Assembly (NCBI GenBank): GCA_964490765.1
Contig: CAZBDV010000016.1
Span: 1 to 42,560, forward strand
DNA from: CAZBDV01 sp964490765
GTDB taxonomy: Bacteria > Cloacimonadota > Cloacimonadia > Cloacimonadales > JAJBBL01
Length of the DNA stretch: 42,560 bases
Direction: 5' to 3'
A program made the translations under genes and the position numbers. Positions within the stretch are counted from its first letter, which is position 1. Each line of letters starts with the position of its first letter. Of the stretch, positions 1-9,062 are shown in pieces. The notes under the pieces were generated by a model. It had not been told where the DNA came from and searched no databases. It saw only the letters and a list, made by a program, of their open reading frames with translations.

Positions 1-3000
1 TGGTGTTGAGAGAGAGGCTTTGACGCGGAAGAATCTCCTTTCGATTGATAGTGGTTCGCTATAACCGGGTTGCTCGAGGATCAGCGGTCCTTCCCAGTCG
101 GCGGGAAATTCGGCCAATGGATCGTCCGAAGCAAAGATGAGATAGGAATTCGCACCTTCTACCGGTTCCCAGGAGAGGATGGCATTACCAGCGGCAATCT
201 CTATGGTAACAAGCGGGACAGCGAGTTCGAGTTCCGTTACCTCGATAAGGATATCATCAACATAGACCCCCCACTGGTAAGCACTACTATATTTATGCCA
301 GCCGAGGTGGTAAACTCCTGTTTCGGCAACGGAGAAGGAAGCGTTTCCCTGCTGATAGAAATTGTGATTGAAATTCTGCTGGTCGAATATGATCTCCCCG
401 GTCATAGCAGAAGAATGGGGTGCTGAACCGAGCTGAACCTTCAGGTTTTCGTAGTAATTGGCACTGTATGATCTGAACATAAAACTAAGATCATACGTAT
501 AGCCCGCTATTAAGAGAAGTGGTGGTGTAAAGAACCAGTCATCGGCAGGTAGATCGTTGTTCCAGAGACAGTGTATGGCATTAGGTGGGGAATAATAGTT
601 AGTATTTGTCGTCAGCCAATATCTGTGATCGTCGTTACTGTTTTCCACTGTCCAGCCGGCAGGCAGGGCAGGGGGTTCGACATCATCGAAATCTTCAAAG
701 AAGGGGAATTCAGAGAAGGGAGTAGTAACGTGCACGGCCAGGAGGCTGGTATCGTTGTTTTCCGGGTTCATATCATCGTAAAGGAGAACCCTGCCAAAGA
801 GCTGGTAATCGCCACTACTCTCAGGTATCCAGCTCAGGGTATGCAGGAGAGAATCGCCCGGTTCCAGAGGTGAATTAACGAGCAACGAAGCGAGTTCTAT
901 GCTTCTGAGAGTGGGATTACGGGTCTCCTGACGGCGGTTTACAAGGCTCTCTTCAGCCAGCATCAGCTTCACAGTATAGACATTCTGGGTTTCGATACCG
1001 ACATTGGTGACAGTTATCTGATATTCATTCTCGGAATACATCACGAGCAGATCGGGCCCGGTAAGGGATGTTGCTCTGAGGTCGTGTTCAACGGGAATAT
1101 ATTCATCTGCTCCTATACAGGGATTGGACAGGTCACGCAAATCTCCGTCAATATCAAGATCAATACCCTGTATGGGCGAACCTTGACTCCATAATTGCAT
1201 CCCCTGGGAATGAAGATCAGTCGGGTTGATATAGAGAGGGTCGCCGATCTGGGAATGGAGATCGTATCCGACATTCTGGAGTGGCGTTAGATCGGCTATC
1301 TCTTCTCCAAAATAGATAAAATTGGTGCTGGAACCGGTGTAATAGTTATTATAATCATTTCCTGATATCGAGAGAGGATTGACATAACAGGCAGCCCTAC
1401 CGTCAAATGCACCGGTATAGGCAAAGGAATTATTCATCAGCCTTATTACCTCGGCCCCTTCTTCGATATATATTGCCGCACCCGAACCCCGGTCAACGTT
1501 GATACTGTTATAATGGATATCGAAAAAGGAGTTATTTGCTTCGATATAAATCCCGCTGGTGCTGCTGCCGGTATTCCTGAAACCGCCACCAATCATATTG
1601 TTAACCACCTGATGATTACCGTAGGGAGAACCGGGCATATTGGCAAGATAAAGACCATACTCGCCCGGATGGGTTATCCGGTTACCTGACAGGAAGGCCT
1701 GCTCGTCGATATGATTCAGATATATCCCGGCCCCGCTGAGGATATCTTCTGCTTCCGAAAAGATATCGATAAGATTGTTGTTAGCAGTAAATGCCGAGAT
1801 ATATTGTGCCTGAATACCGTAGAGCAGGTTATCCTGAAGAGTATTATTGCTGATCACAAGGCCTGTTATACGCTCCTGTAGACCAGCCCCGAGGCTATAG
1901 ATACCATAATAACCACCTGTTATCGTATTGTCTTGCAGCAGGATGTTACTCACATTAACTGCTCCGACATCCATACCGGTGTTACTCCCGTTGATCAGAA
2001 TACCGAGTCCGATGTAAATATAGGGGGTAAGCCGACAGCCTGTTATCTCGATATTGTGAGTGTTATCCATGATATGGATCGGCCAGTTATACATATAGGG
2101 AATTTCCAATACTTCTATCGTCAGATTCTGGAAACGGAGATGAGCAGTATCGGTCAGTCTGATCACGTGACTGTTATGGCTCTCTGTGGGAGCGAACTGG
2201 AGAAACACCCTGTCCTCACTAACTTCCAGGCCGTTAAAGGTGATGGTATTGTCCTCTGAAGCACCGGTGATCTCACCAGCGAACAGAAGTTGTTCATTAT
2301 AGACACCAGGGGTAACCTGGATAGTCACTGCTGCATCGACCCCAGCCAGATAAAGGCGGCTGAGAGCTTCATTAAAAGAGAGAAAATCACCGCTGCCATC
2401 CTGAGAAATGGTATAATTACCGGCAAGTGGTGGAATACGCCATCTGTGGAATGGGTAGCCGCTATTCATCTCCCAGGAGCTATCTTCAATCCAGATCCCG
2501 CTGAAATCCCAGCTCTCGTAAGTATTGGCAGCGTAAGGATAGGTCATTTCAGCTGTTGTACGGCCCGCTCCACCGGAACTTGATGTCTGCCCTGAAGTCT
2601 CAGTATTCCAGTAGCTGTTCTGCACGTATCCGTAATTGTAGCCAACGAGTCCACCAACAGCATTGTTACCACTGACGCTTCCAATACTGTAGCAATAGTT
2701 GATATAATTATAAAGGCCGTAATTGTAGCCAACGAGACCGCCAACAGTATCAGATCCGGTCACATTGCCTGTACTGTAACAATTATAGATCGATGAGTTG
2801 TAGTTCTGGCCTGCCAGCCCACCAATACTACCGGTTAATCCACTTACATTACAGGAACTGTAGCTCCTGTTGATCGACGATGATATATTATAACCAATCA
2901 GGCCACCAACATAATTAGTGCCGTTGATACTGCCGGTAGTATAGCAGTTCAATACGGAAGTTGACTCACTCTGCCCGATCAGGCCCCCAACATAATTGCC

Positions 3001-6000
3001 AGCCCTTACATTGAGGGCAGTAACACCGAGATTTTTTATCTCTGCCCCGGTTGTGAAGCCCCAGAGACCTATATTACCAGATTCGTTCCGGTTGATGAAG
3101 ATGCTGGATACAGTATATCCTCCACCATCGTAAACTCCGGTGAAAGGGTGATTATCGGGATGATTGTCATCGATGTATGTACCGATCGGTTGCCAGCCCT
3201 CTCCCCAGAACCAGTTACTGGTAGCAGAGGCATCAATATCTGTAGTCTGTAGATAGTGATATCCCCAGCGGTCCGGATCTTCGGCTATCCAGTATAAATT
3301 TTCCAGGGATGCGATCTCATAAGGTTGTATCTCTGAGCCATCTCCTGTAAGTGGTGGTGTCGCTACAGGGGTCATTGTCGTCTGGTTATCGAGATAAGGG
3401 TAACCGTTATTCTGTTCATAAGTGGTATCAGCAGCCCAGATCTCAGCAAAATCCCAATCGACATAGGTATTGGTTGCATAAGGATGAGTCATCTGCTCGG
3501 TAGTTCTCCCTTCCCCGCCGTCACTCGTGGCCTGCCCGGAAGTGGCAGTATCCCAGTAGCAGCTGGTAATTTCAAAATTGCTGTAAGAAGTAGCTATGAG
3601 ACCTCCGGAATTACCTGCAGGAGCAGAGACGAATCCCGTACTGTAACAGTTAATCACCGTACTGAAACGGCAATGTCCTATCAAGCCGGCCCCATAACTG
3701 TTATTGGCGGTTACATCTCCTGTAGCATAGCTGTTTGTCACATCAGCGGTATTGGTTTGACCTATCAAACCACCGACAACCCCACTCCCCGAGACGGTTC
3801 CCGTGCTGTAACACTCTGTCATAACAGCTGGCTCATCCATCATTGAAGAGATATTTCCGGTAATTCCGCCGACATAGGAGTATCCCGTTACAGTACCGGT
3901 ATTGTAGCTGGTCTGCAGAGTGGATTTATAGATCCGGCCAATCAAACCTCCACACTCATTCTGGCCTGATACAGTACCGATGTTGTAACTGTGGGAGACT
4001 TCTGAAGTACTGGCGTTGCCGAGCAAACCACCGACTCTTTCGAATGTACTACTTACATTCCCTGAATTAAAGGTATAGCTGACTATAGATTCGAAAATCC
4101 GGCCAATCAGCCCCCCGACATTTGTCGACGAACCGGTTACATCACCGATATTATAGCAATTTGTTACTGTAGAACCTTCAGCGAGGCCTGCAAGTCCCCC
4201 AACTGAGCTAAGGGTGCCCTGAACCGTACCACTGTTATAGCAGTTCGTGATGGTGCTGTTGTTACTCTCACCTACGAAACCACCCAGGGTACCTCTACCC
4301 TGGATTGCTACATTACTGCTACTGTTGGCCAGGGAAGAATCATACAGCCGACCGGCCATTCCGCCGCAATAACCTGACCCGTTTAAAAAGCCTGCCACGT
4401 AGCAATTTTCGATGAGAGAACCGCTATTAACCAGTCCGGCCAGCCCACCGGAAGAATGATCCGTGCTGAAGGAAATCTCCGTGACTCGTAGATTTCTGAC
4501 GGTACCCCCTGTTATATTGCCGAACAGTCCCTGATTCTGCTCGTCTGGCCGGTTGATATAGAGGCCTGCAATCGTGAATCCCTGACCGTCATAAGTACCC
4601 GTGAAGGGGTGATAATCTTCGTTTAGATGATACGTCCCTATCGGCTGCCACCCTTTACCGTAGGAAAAAAGACGGGAATCATAGGCCGATATGCTGGCTG
4701 TCTGTATGTAGTGATAATTCCAGCGCTGATGGTCTTCGGTTATCCAGTAAAGATTCTCCAGAGAAGCGATCTGATAAGGATTTGCGAGAGAGCCGTCTCC
4801 CTGCACGGGAGCAAGGGAGAACTGCTGCTCATAAAGCTGCCACATCAAAACAGGATAACCAGCATTAAACTCATAATCTTCATCGGATCGCCAGGTATCG
4901 GTGAAGTTCCAGAGCTGATAGGTGTTGGAAGAATAGGGAAAGGTCATCTGGGCGGTCGTCCTCCCCTCACCACCGGGACTCATAGAGATCCCGGAAGTCT
5001 CCGTATTCCAGTAAGAATTGTCTACAACAGAACTATCTCGCCAGCCGAGCAACCCGCCGATATTCATATATCCGTTCACCGAACCGATACTGAAGCAATT
5101 GATAACTTCCGAATAATCGAGGCGTCCCACCAGCCCGCCAGAGATAGTGGGGCTGAAAACCATTGCCTTACTGAAGTTGTTGGCTATTAATGAGTTATTA
5201 CTGTTACCGACCAGGCCACCACCTATGCCGGATGAGGCATTAACGCTTCCGTTACTATAAGAGCTCAGTACCTGCGAGCCGGTATTCAAGCTTCCCACCA
5301 GACCTCCAACACGATTGCTGCCCTGCACAACAGCGTCAACCGAACAGCGCTGGATTGTCGTGCCACTGGAAGCCAGACCGGCCAGGACTCCTACATGGTT
5401 ACCACCGGTAATATCTACATCTATGAATTTGAGGTCTGCGATATTTGCTCCTTCGGTATAACCGAACAGACCGACCACATCCTGCTCTTCACGATTAATG
5501 TAAAGCCCTTCGATAGTATGGAACTGCCCATTATAGGACCCGCTGAACTTCTTACTTATATTACCGATGGGAAACCACCCCTGGTGCCAGGTCTCTGTTA
5601 TGGAGGCATCTATATCGGCAATCTGAATATAATTACTGGACCATTCAGTCGGATTCTGCCATATCCAGCAGAGATTCTCAAAAGTCTCAATCTGGTAAGG
5701 ATTTACACTGAACCCACTACCGACCGGTTCTACTCCTGTATAAAGCGGTACGGCATAAGCCAGATTGGAAGCATCCGGGTTACCGGAAGTATATACTGCT
5801 TCCACACGGTAACCATACATAGCACCATTGATGAGTCCGGTATCGATAAATGATTCTCCATCGATCAGGGTAGAATTGATCTGAACGTCATCCCGGAAAA
5901 GGTTAAAACCGAGAAGGTTTCTCTGACGTGGATTGTTCCTGTTATCCATAAACCTCCAGGAGAGATCAACAGAAGTATCACCAGCAGTTGCTTTCAATAA

Positions 6001-7104
6001 GAGCGGTATCCCAGGATACTGGTTGATGATCGCTCGTTGTCCCACACTGTAAGTATGGCCGGTAATCGAGTAATAACCGTCATTTGAACCGCTCCAACCC
6101 CAGTTAAAATGGAAGTTGTCTTCCGCATCGTAACCATCACAGTTAAATGCGTGTCCGGTTAACCCCGAGGAGGGATAACCGGCATAAAACATAGGATACC
6201 CATCATCCAGTTGTTCCTTGAGCAGGCTGATCCATTGGCCAGCCGTAAAATCCGACCTGATAACCAGTTCGGCATCGGAATGATATCCGAAATTGTCGAC
6301 CAGAGGATCCCTGACATCTTCCGGATATGCTCCCGATGAACTCTGCCCATACATCATCTCTACCGCTACCCCGAGTTGAAAGAGGAGCTCGGCGATAGAG
6401 AGGGTAGAAGAAAAGTGGGGCATATCGGCCCAGTTATAGGTCGTGGATCCAAAATCTGCCTCTAAAAAACCGTAATTATCATCTTCGTAGGAATGATAAC
6501 CTGTACCCTGTTCAGGATATGACCAGTATCGCATCACCTGAGCCATCGCTACTGCTACACAGCCGGCAAGGACATGACCTCCCGGTCCTTCAGGGTCTTC
6601 GGGACAGAGAATGTTCCAGGGGTAGTTCTGATTCCATTTCGTCGCCAGCAGCGGCTCCACAGACCTGTCGTGCCGTGATACGGGTATATTGTCGCTCAGA
6701 ATAGCTTCCCAGCGGCTTATCGTCTCTCTATTGGATAGATTCTCTCCTCGAATCTGCAGAATACTCTGCTCATACATCGTCAGAAAGGGCTTCAAATTGG
6801 GTGGAAAGTTACCCAGAGCACTCCTGCCGCTATGATTATACCCGAGTATCGGCCTGGATGCATCGTCGGCAGCAACGATTGCAAAACCCTCCGGTTCGAA
6901 GTTGAAGGCATAGAAGATCGTCTGCCCTTCAACTATATGAGTATAGGAATCCTGGAGCTCGATCTCGATCCCTCTACTCCTGATGTTGTTCTGATGATTC
7001 AACCAGTTGTAAGCTACTGTCAGGGCTGTGGCTTGATCGACAGGAACTGAATGTAAAGCTAATGTGAATGATATGAATATAACTAAATATACAAACTTAA
7101 ACAT
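1..7104 (-). CDS. Giant secreted C10 (streptopain-like) peptidase with GLUG repeats, beta-helix and adhesin modules; 3' end beyond window
   Basis: One open frame of 2368 codons runs from ATG 7104 (RBS GGAAGG just upstream) to position 1 without a stop, so the C-terminus is missing. Residues 1-17 are a signal peptide. About 18-115 resembles the inhibitory propeptide of C10 proteases. The protease has Cys182 in 'LAGCVAVAMAQ', His318 in 'TGHAFNCDGY' and Asn334-Trp335 in 'FHFNWGW'; the 16-residue His-Asn spacing equals that of streptopain. Then come an Fn3-like domain (about 355-455), three GLUG blocks (about 457-753, 766-1240, 1254-1555) with 21 'GGLxG'-type repeats, a right-handed beta-helix (about 1562-2000), a CARDB-like domain (about 2009-2110), a cleaved-adhesin/jelly-roll domain (about 2129-2300, 'FFEDFDD') and another Fn3-like segment. 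It is expected to be exported, self-processed and surface-bound or released; a C-terminal sorting domain probably lies outside the window. The substrate is unknown. The family call is firm; domain borders are estimates. Confidence 0.93.
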   Translation of the reverse strand, partial: MFKFVYLVIFISFTLALHSVPVDQATALTVAYNWLNHQNNIRSRGIEIELQDSYTHIVEGQTIFYAFNFEPEGFAIVAADDASRPILGYNHSGRSALGNFPPNLKPFLTMYEQSILQIRGENLSNRETISRWEAILSDNIPVSRHDRSVEPLLATKWNQNYPWNILCPEDPEGPGGHVLAGCVAVAMAQVMRYWSYPEQGTGYHSYEDDNYGFLEADFGSTTYNWADMPHFSSTLSIAELLFQLGVAVEMMYGQSSSGAYPEDVRDPLVDNFGYHSDAELVIRSDFTAGQWISLLKEQLDDGYPMFYAGYPSSGLTGHAFNCDGYDAEDNFHFNWGWSGSNDGYYSITGHTYSVGQRAIINQYPGIPLLLKATAGDTSVDLSWRFMDNRNNPRQRNLLGFNLFRDDVQINSTLIDGESFIDTGLINGAMYGYRVEAVYTSGNPDASNLAYAVPLYTGVEPVGSGFSVNPYQIETFENLCWIWQNPTEWSSNYIQIADIDASITETWHQGWFPIGNISKKFSGSYNGQFHTIEGLYINREEQDVVGLFGYTEGANIADLKFIDVDITGGNHVGVLAGLASSGTTIQRCSVDAVVQGSNRVGGLVGSLNTGSQVLSSYSNGSVNASSGIGGGLVGNSNNSLIANNFSKAMVFSPTISGGLVGRLDYSEVINCFSIGSVNGYMNIGGLLGWRDSSVVDNSYWNTETSGISMSPGGEGRTTAQMTFPYSSNTYQLWNFTDTWRSDEDYEFNAGYPVLMWQLYEQQFSLAPVQGDGSLANPYQIASLENLYWITEDHQRWNYHYIQTASISAYDSRLFSYGKGWQPIGTYHLNEDYHPFTGTYDGQGFTIAGLYINRPDEQNQGLFGNITGGTVRNLRVTEISFSTDHSSGGLAGLVNSGSLIENCYVAGFLNGSGYCGGMAGRLYDSSLANSSSNVAIQGRGTLGGFVGESNNSTITNCYNSGTVQGTLSSVGGLAGLAEGSTVTNCYNIGDVTGSSTNVGGLIGRIFESIVSYTFNSGNVSSTFERVGGLLGNASTSEVSHSYNIGTVSGQNECGGLIGRIYKSTLQTSYNTGTVTGYSYVGGITGNISSMMDEPAVMTECYSTGTVSGSGVVGGLIGQTNTADVTNSYATGDVTANNSYGAGLIGHCRFSTVINCYSTGFVSAPAGNSGGLIATSYSNFEITSCYWDTATSGQATSDGGEGRTTEQMTHPYATNTYVDWDFAEIWAADTTYEQNNGYPYLDNQTTMTPVATPPLTGDGSEIQPYEIASLENLYWIAEDPDRWGYHYLQTTDIDASATSNWFWGEGWQPIGTYIDDNHPDNHPFTGVYDGGGYTVSSIFINRNESGNIGLWGFTTGAEIKNLGVTALNVRAGNYVGGLIGQSESTSVLNCYTTGSINGTNYVGGLIGYNISSSINRSYSSCNVSGLTGSIGGLAGQNYNSSIYNCYSTGNVTGSDTVGGLVGYNYGLYNYINYCYSIGSVSGNNAVGGLVGYNYGYVQNSYWNTETSGQTSSSGGAGRTTAEMTYPYAANTYESWDFSGIWIEDSSWEMNSGYPFHRWRIPPLAGNYTISQDGSGDFLSFNEALSRLYLAGVDAAVTIQVTPGVYNEQLLFAGEITGASEDNTITFNGLEVSEDRVFLQFAPTESHNSHVIRLTDTAHLRFQNLTIEVLEIPYMYNWPIHIMDNTHNIEITGCRLTPYIYIGLGILINGSNTGMDVGAVNVSNILLQDNTITGGYYGIYSLGAGLQERITGLVISNNTLQDNLLYGIQAQYISAFTANNNLIDIFSEAEDILSGAGIYLNHIDEQAFLSGNRITHPGEYGLYLANMPGSPYGNHQVVNNMIGGGFRNTGSSTSGIYIEANNSFFDIHYNSINVDRGSGAAIYIEEGAEVIRLMNNSFAYTGAFDGRAACYVNPLSISGNDYNNYYTGSSTNFIYFGEEIADLTPLQNVGYDLHSQIGDPLYINPTDLHSQGMQLWSQGSPIQGIDLDIDGDLRDLSNPCIGADEYIPVEHDLRATSLTGPDLLVMYSENEYQITVTNVGIETQNVYTVKLMLAEESLVNRRQETRNPTLRSIELASLLVNSPLEPGDSLLHTLSWIPESSGDYQLFGRVLLYDDMNPENNDTSLLAVHVTTPFSEFPFFEDFDDVEPPALPAGWTVENSNDDHRYWLTTNTNYYSPPNAIHCLWNNDLPADDWFFTPPLLLIAGYTYDLSFMFRSYSANYYENLKVQLGSAPHSSAMTGEIIFDQQNFNHNFYQQGNASFSVAETGVYHLGWHKYSSAYQWGVYVDDILIEVTELELAVPLVTIEIAAGNAILSWEPVEGANSYLIFASDDPLAEFPADWEGPLILEQPGYSEPLSIERRFFRVKASLSTP

Positions 7105-7400
7105 CTCAACCTTCCTTTTCAGGCAAGATCTTAGTTATGAGCATTCGAGAAGCAAATCTCTCCTGAATATAACAAAAATTCCTTTCCTTTAGGAAAGAGA
7201 ATTATTAATTTGTCAAGAAATATATTGTAATGAGAGAGCGAGGATGACAAAGTGTCACTTTTACTCCTGCCTTACTGACGTCTGCTCTTGCACTCCGGAA
7301 TGCAAGAATTTCACATCTCCAGAATTCTTCCCTACAACTGGAGTATTCACTATTTTTGCTCATTCCTGGTTCACCGGATTTCTCTCTGAACCTCAATACT
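7105..7400. other. Intergenic region between DUF3307 gene and the C10 giant
   Basis: No convincing gene. A 63-codon minus-strand frame here has no recognisable features and low-complexity composition, so I do not call it. The part next to the C10 gene must carry its promoter and leader, but I see no good -35/-10 pair. Small perfect inverted repeats are visible: CTTTCC/GGAAAG near 7182-7197, CTTGCA/TGCAAG at 7287-7292 and 7301-7306, and CTCCAG/CTGGAG at 7317-7322 and 7338-7343. None has a following T-run. Confidence 0.5.
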
Positions 7401-8108
7401 TTAGCTGAAGAGTATGAAGAGATAAGTAAATACCGCTGCCCAGAGAAAAGAGGTTAGTGTGCCGATGAGGAAATATTCGGTAAAAGCTCTGTCCCTGTCT
7501 GTGTTATGCCTGATGATCGATTTGGCTGCGATGAGGAAACCGATCAGTTCATAACGCCCTATCAGTATCGAAGCTGCGATTACTATTCTCTCCAGGACTC
7601 CGATATACTGGCCGGCATTTTCCAGAGAATAACCCTGATCGAGTTTGGAGGTGAAACGCTTACAGACTGAAGCGGTAAAATAACTACCCCCGGCCGTTAT
7701 CAATATAAAAAAGAATGCTATTTTGAACCATTCGGCCTGACCCGTAAGAAGTATAGTTTCCTGAAAAAGAGTATAACCGTAAGAAGGATAGAAAAAGAGG
7801 ATTGCTACTATGATCGTGAGCACGTGCAGTATCTGATCTCCTGCAAAGATAAGCCAGTCACGCTTGCTGTGACTGATAAGACTGAATCTGGCTTTGAGAT
7901 AATCAATCGCTGAATGTAACACCGAGATAAAGACCAGCATCAGTAAGATCCGAAAATCCAGAATATCGATAAAAATTACCGAAGATACAATCAAGAGGAT
8001 AAAACCGTGGAGAAGATTCGTGCTTAACTTGACTTTGTTTTCGACACTCTTCTTCGTCTGCATGACAAAATCAGTCATAACATGCGCTAATAACAATCTC
8101 CATATCAT
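7401..8108 (-). CDS. DUF3307 family integral membrane protein
   Basis: A 235-residue membrane protein with about six to seven hydrophobic segments. The N-terminus 'LLLAHVMTDFVMQ' and the following 'HGFILL' and 'HSAIDYLKA' match the DUF3307 pattern of membrane-embedded His and Asp residues. The start ATG has a strong RBS (AGGAGGAG, 7 bases away). It follows satD on the same strand after a 108-base gap filled with repeated TTCAAG/CTTGAA half-sites. From memory, DUF3307 and SatD-family genes are frequent neighbours in other genomes. The biochemical function is unknown; an integral membrane partner or target of SatD is an inference. Confidence 0.8.
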   Translation of the reverse strand: MIWRLLLAHVMTDFVMQTKKSVENKVKLSTNLLHGFILLIVSSVIFIDILDFRILLMLVFISVLHSAIDYLKARFSLISHSKRDWLIFAGDQILHVLTIIVAILFFYPSYGYTLFQETILLTGQAEWFKIAFFFILITAGGSYFTASVCKRFTSKLDQGYSLENAGQYIGVLERIVIAASILIGRYELIGFLIAAKSIIRHNTDRDRAFTEYFLIGTLTSFLWAAVFTYLFILFS

Positions 8109-8156
8109 TCCAATCTCCTCCTGTATGATCGTCTATCCGGTTCAGCCCGACCCCTT

Positions 8157-8221
8157 ATTCAAGCCCTAAGCCTTGAATGTGGTCGTTTCAAGTATTCTGC
8201 CTTGAATTGGGTGGCTTCAAG
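8157..8221. repeat. Phased TTCAAG/CTTGAA half-site array between satD and DUF3307
   Basis: TTCAAG occurs at 8158-8163, 8187-8192 and 8216-8221, exactly 29 bases apart. Its reverse complement CTTGAA occurs at 8172-8177 and 8201-8206, also 29 apart. The five half-sites therefore alternate in orientation at 14/15-base steps. Units one and two agree at about 20 of 29 positions. Each TTCAAG/CTTGAA pair can form a 6-7 bp hairpin with an 8-base loop; the first is extended to ATTCAAG/CTTGAAT. The last copy overlaps the satD stop codon. It could be an operator array, an attenuator, or a decayed tandem duplication of the satD 3' end. Confidence 0.7.
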
Positions 8222-8870
8222 TTTTCAGGCTTGTTTTTATCAGCTCCCGATACCTGGTGAAACCGGTATTCATCTGCTTCCAGCCGGAGTTGCTTATCCT
8301 CTGATGCAGAGCCTGGAAGGTAATATCGATGCTGGCGGCAGCCTTTTCCAGAGAGCCGTGTTTCTTGTAGAGATAGATCGCCTCTTTTTGTTTTTCGGAC
8401 CAGTTTCCTTCGATGTAATCGTTGTATTGGGTAATGAGTTCCAGCCAGTCATCGACATCTTCAGATCCGGTCTTTATCACGGTCATCCTTTCCCTGAAGC
8501 CAGGTTCTTTAACCAGCTCGAGTGAAGCGCGGGAATGATGAAAGGCCGAACCGTCCATCTCGTATATATTATTCTCTTCGTTAATGATCTTACCGATGCC
8601 GATACCGGCGCGGAAGGTCGGTTTAAGCTCGGAAAGGGTGAGTGAGAGGCGGAAGAATAGAGTGAACTGATAGGCAAATTCCGGGTTATAGATAAGGAAC
8701 TGAAATTCGTCACCCTGGACGATACTGAAGGAGAACCTGTCGGCTGCAGCTTCGGTAAAGAGATCACAGCATTCGGCAAAACCGGATTTAATCAATTCAT
8801 TAACCTGTCGCCGCTCTTCGGCAGAAAACCGTCTCGATTTAACGATATCGGCTGTGACTATCGCCTGCAT
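8217..8870 (-). CDS. satD: SatD-family protein: nucleotide-cyclase/GGDEF-like domain plus C-terminal helix-turn-helix
   Basis: A 217-residue soluble protein of the SatD type. The N-terminal 130 residues carry three motifs in the order found in class III nucleotide cyclases and GGDEF palms: 'TADIVKSRR' (Asp8), 'VQGDEFQFL' (Asp54/Glu55, 46 residues after Asp8, close to the spacing of the two metal aspartates in adenylate cyclases) and 'RAGIGIG' (87-93), followed by 'DGSAFHHSRASLE'. Residues about 160-205 look like a helix-turn-helix ('SLEKAAASIDITFQALHQR'). The start ATG follows AAGGGAG. It lies upstream of DUF3307 on the same strand. The fold assignment is my reading of the motifs; activity and product are unknown. 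The name SatD comes from streptococcal sat genes, whose role is not well defined. Confidence 0.75.
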   Translation of the reverse strand: MQAIVTADIVKSRRFSAEERRQVNELIKSGFAECCDLFTEAAADRFSFSIVQGDEFQFLIYNPEFAYQFTLFFRLSLTLSELKPTFRAGIGIGKIINEENNIYEMDGSAFHHSRASLELVKEPGFRERMTVIKTGSEDVDDWLELITQYNDYIEGNWSEKQKEAIYLYKKHGSLEKAAASIDITFQALHQRISNSGWKQMNTGFTRYRELIKTSLKT

Positions 8871-8892
8871 ATTATCTCCCTTCCAGCCTGTA

Positions 8893-8908
8893 ACATAGAT
8901 TGCTATGT
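8893..8908. promoter_or_regulatory. Inverted repeat upstream of satD, candidate operator
   Basis: ACATAG-attg-CTATGT is a perfect 6-bp inverted repeat with a 4-base spacer, 23-38 bases upstream of the satD start codon. The position suits a repressor site or a short leader hairpin. No binding factor is identified; SatD itself, with its putative helix-turn-helix, is a candidate. Confidence 0.4.
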
Positions 8909-9062
8909 CATAAAATGTAGTAAACGATGATATGTCTGTGCTGTCAAATTATTTATCGTTTTCTCTGCCGGATAAGAGAGTTAACTATATAAAATTAGCA
9001 GGGGAGAGAGAATTTTTATCAATTTTTTTCCTGAAAACCGGTTTTTGTGATGCAACATAAAT
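8909..9062. other. Divergent intergenic region between satD and the small-gene locus
   Basis: AT-rich sequence with no gene. On the plus strand TATATAAAAT (8986-8995) could be a -10 region for the RNA leader and small genes downstream, but no matching -35 is clear. A 12-bp perfect palindrome AAAACCGGTTTT sits at 9034-9045 and could be a protein-binding site. Confidence 0.4.

Noticed and set aside
2500..5200. Repetitive DNA that might be a CRISPR array or satellite
   Set aside because: The repeats are degenerate, in frame and encode GLUG motifs; there are no constant repeats with unique spacers.
70..7050. Many plus-strand open frames of 60-190 codons across the first 7 kb
   Set aside because: They lie opposite the continuous 2368-codon minus frame with clear domains; their translations have no family features and poor start sites.
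7205..7396. 63-codon minus frame after DUF3307
   Set aside because: No RBS or family features; composition looks non-coding.
8157..8221. The 29-base period as a mini CRISPR array
   Set aside because: Only two to three degenerate units, no separate spacers, no cas genes; alternating half-sites explain it better.
8202..8779. Frames overlapping satD on both strands (8202-8525 plus, 8483-8779 minus)
   Set aside because: satD has conserved motifs and a good RBS; these are shadows in other frames.
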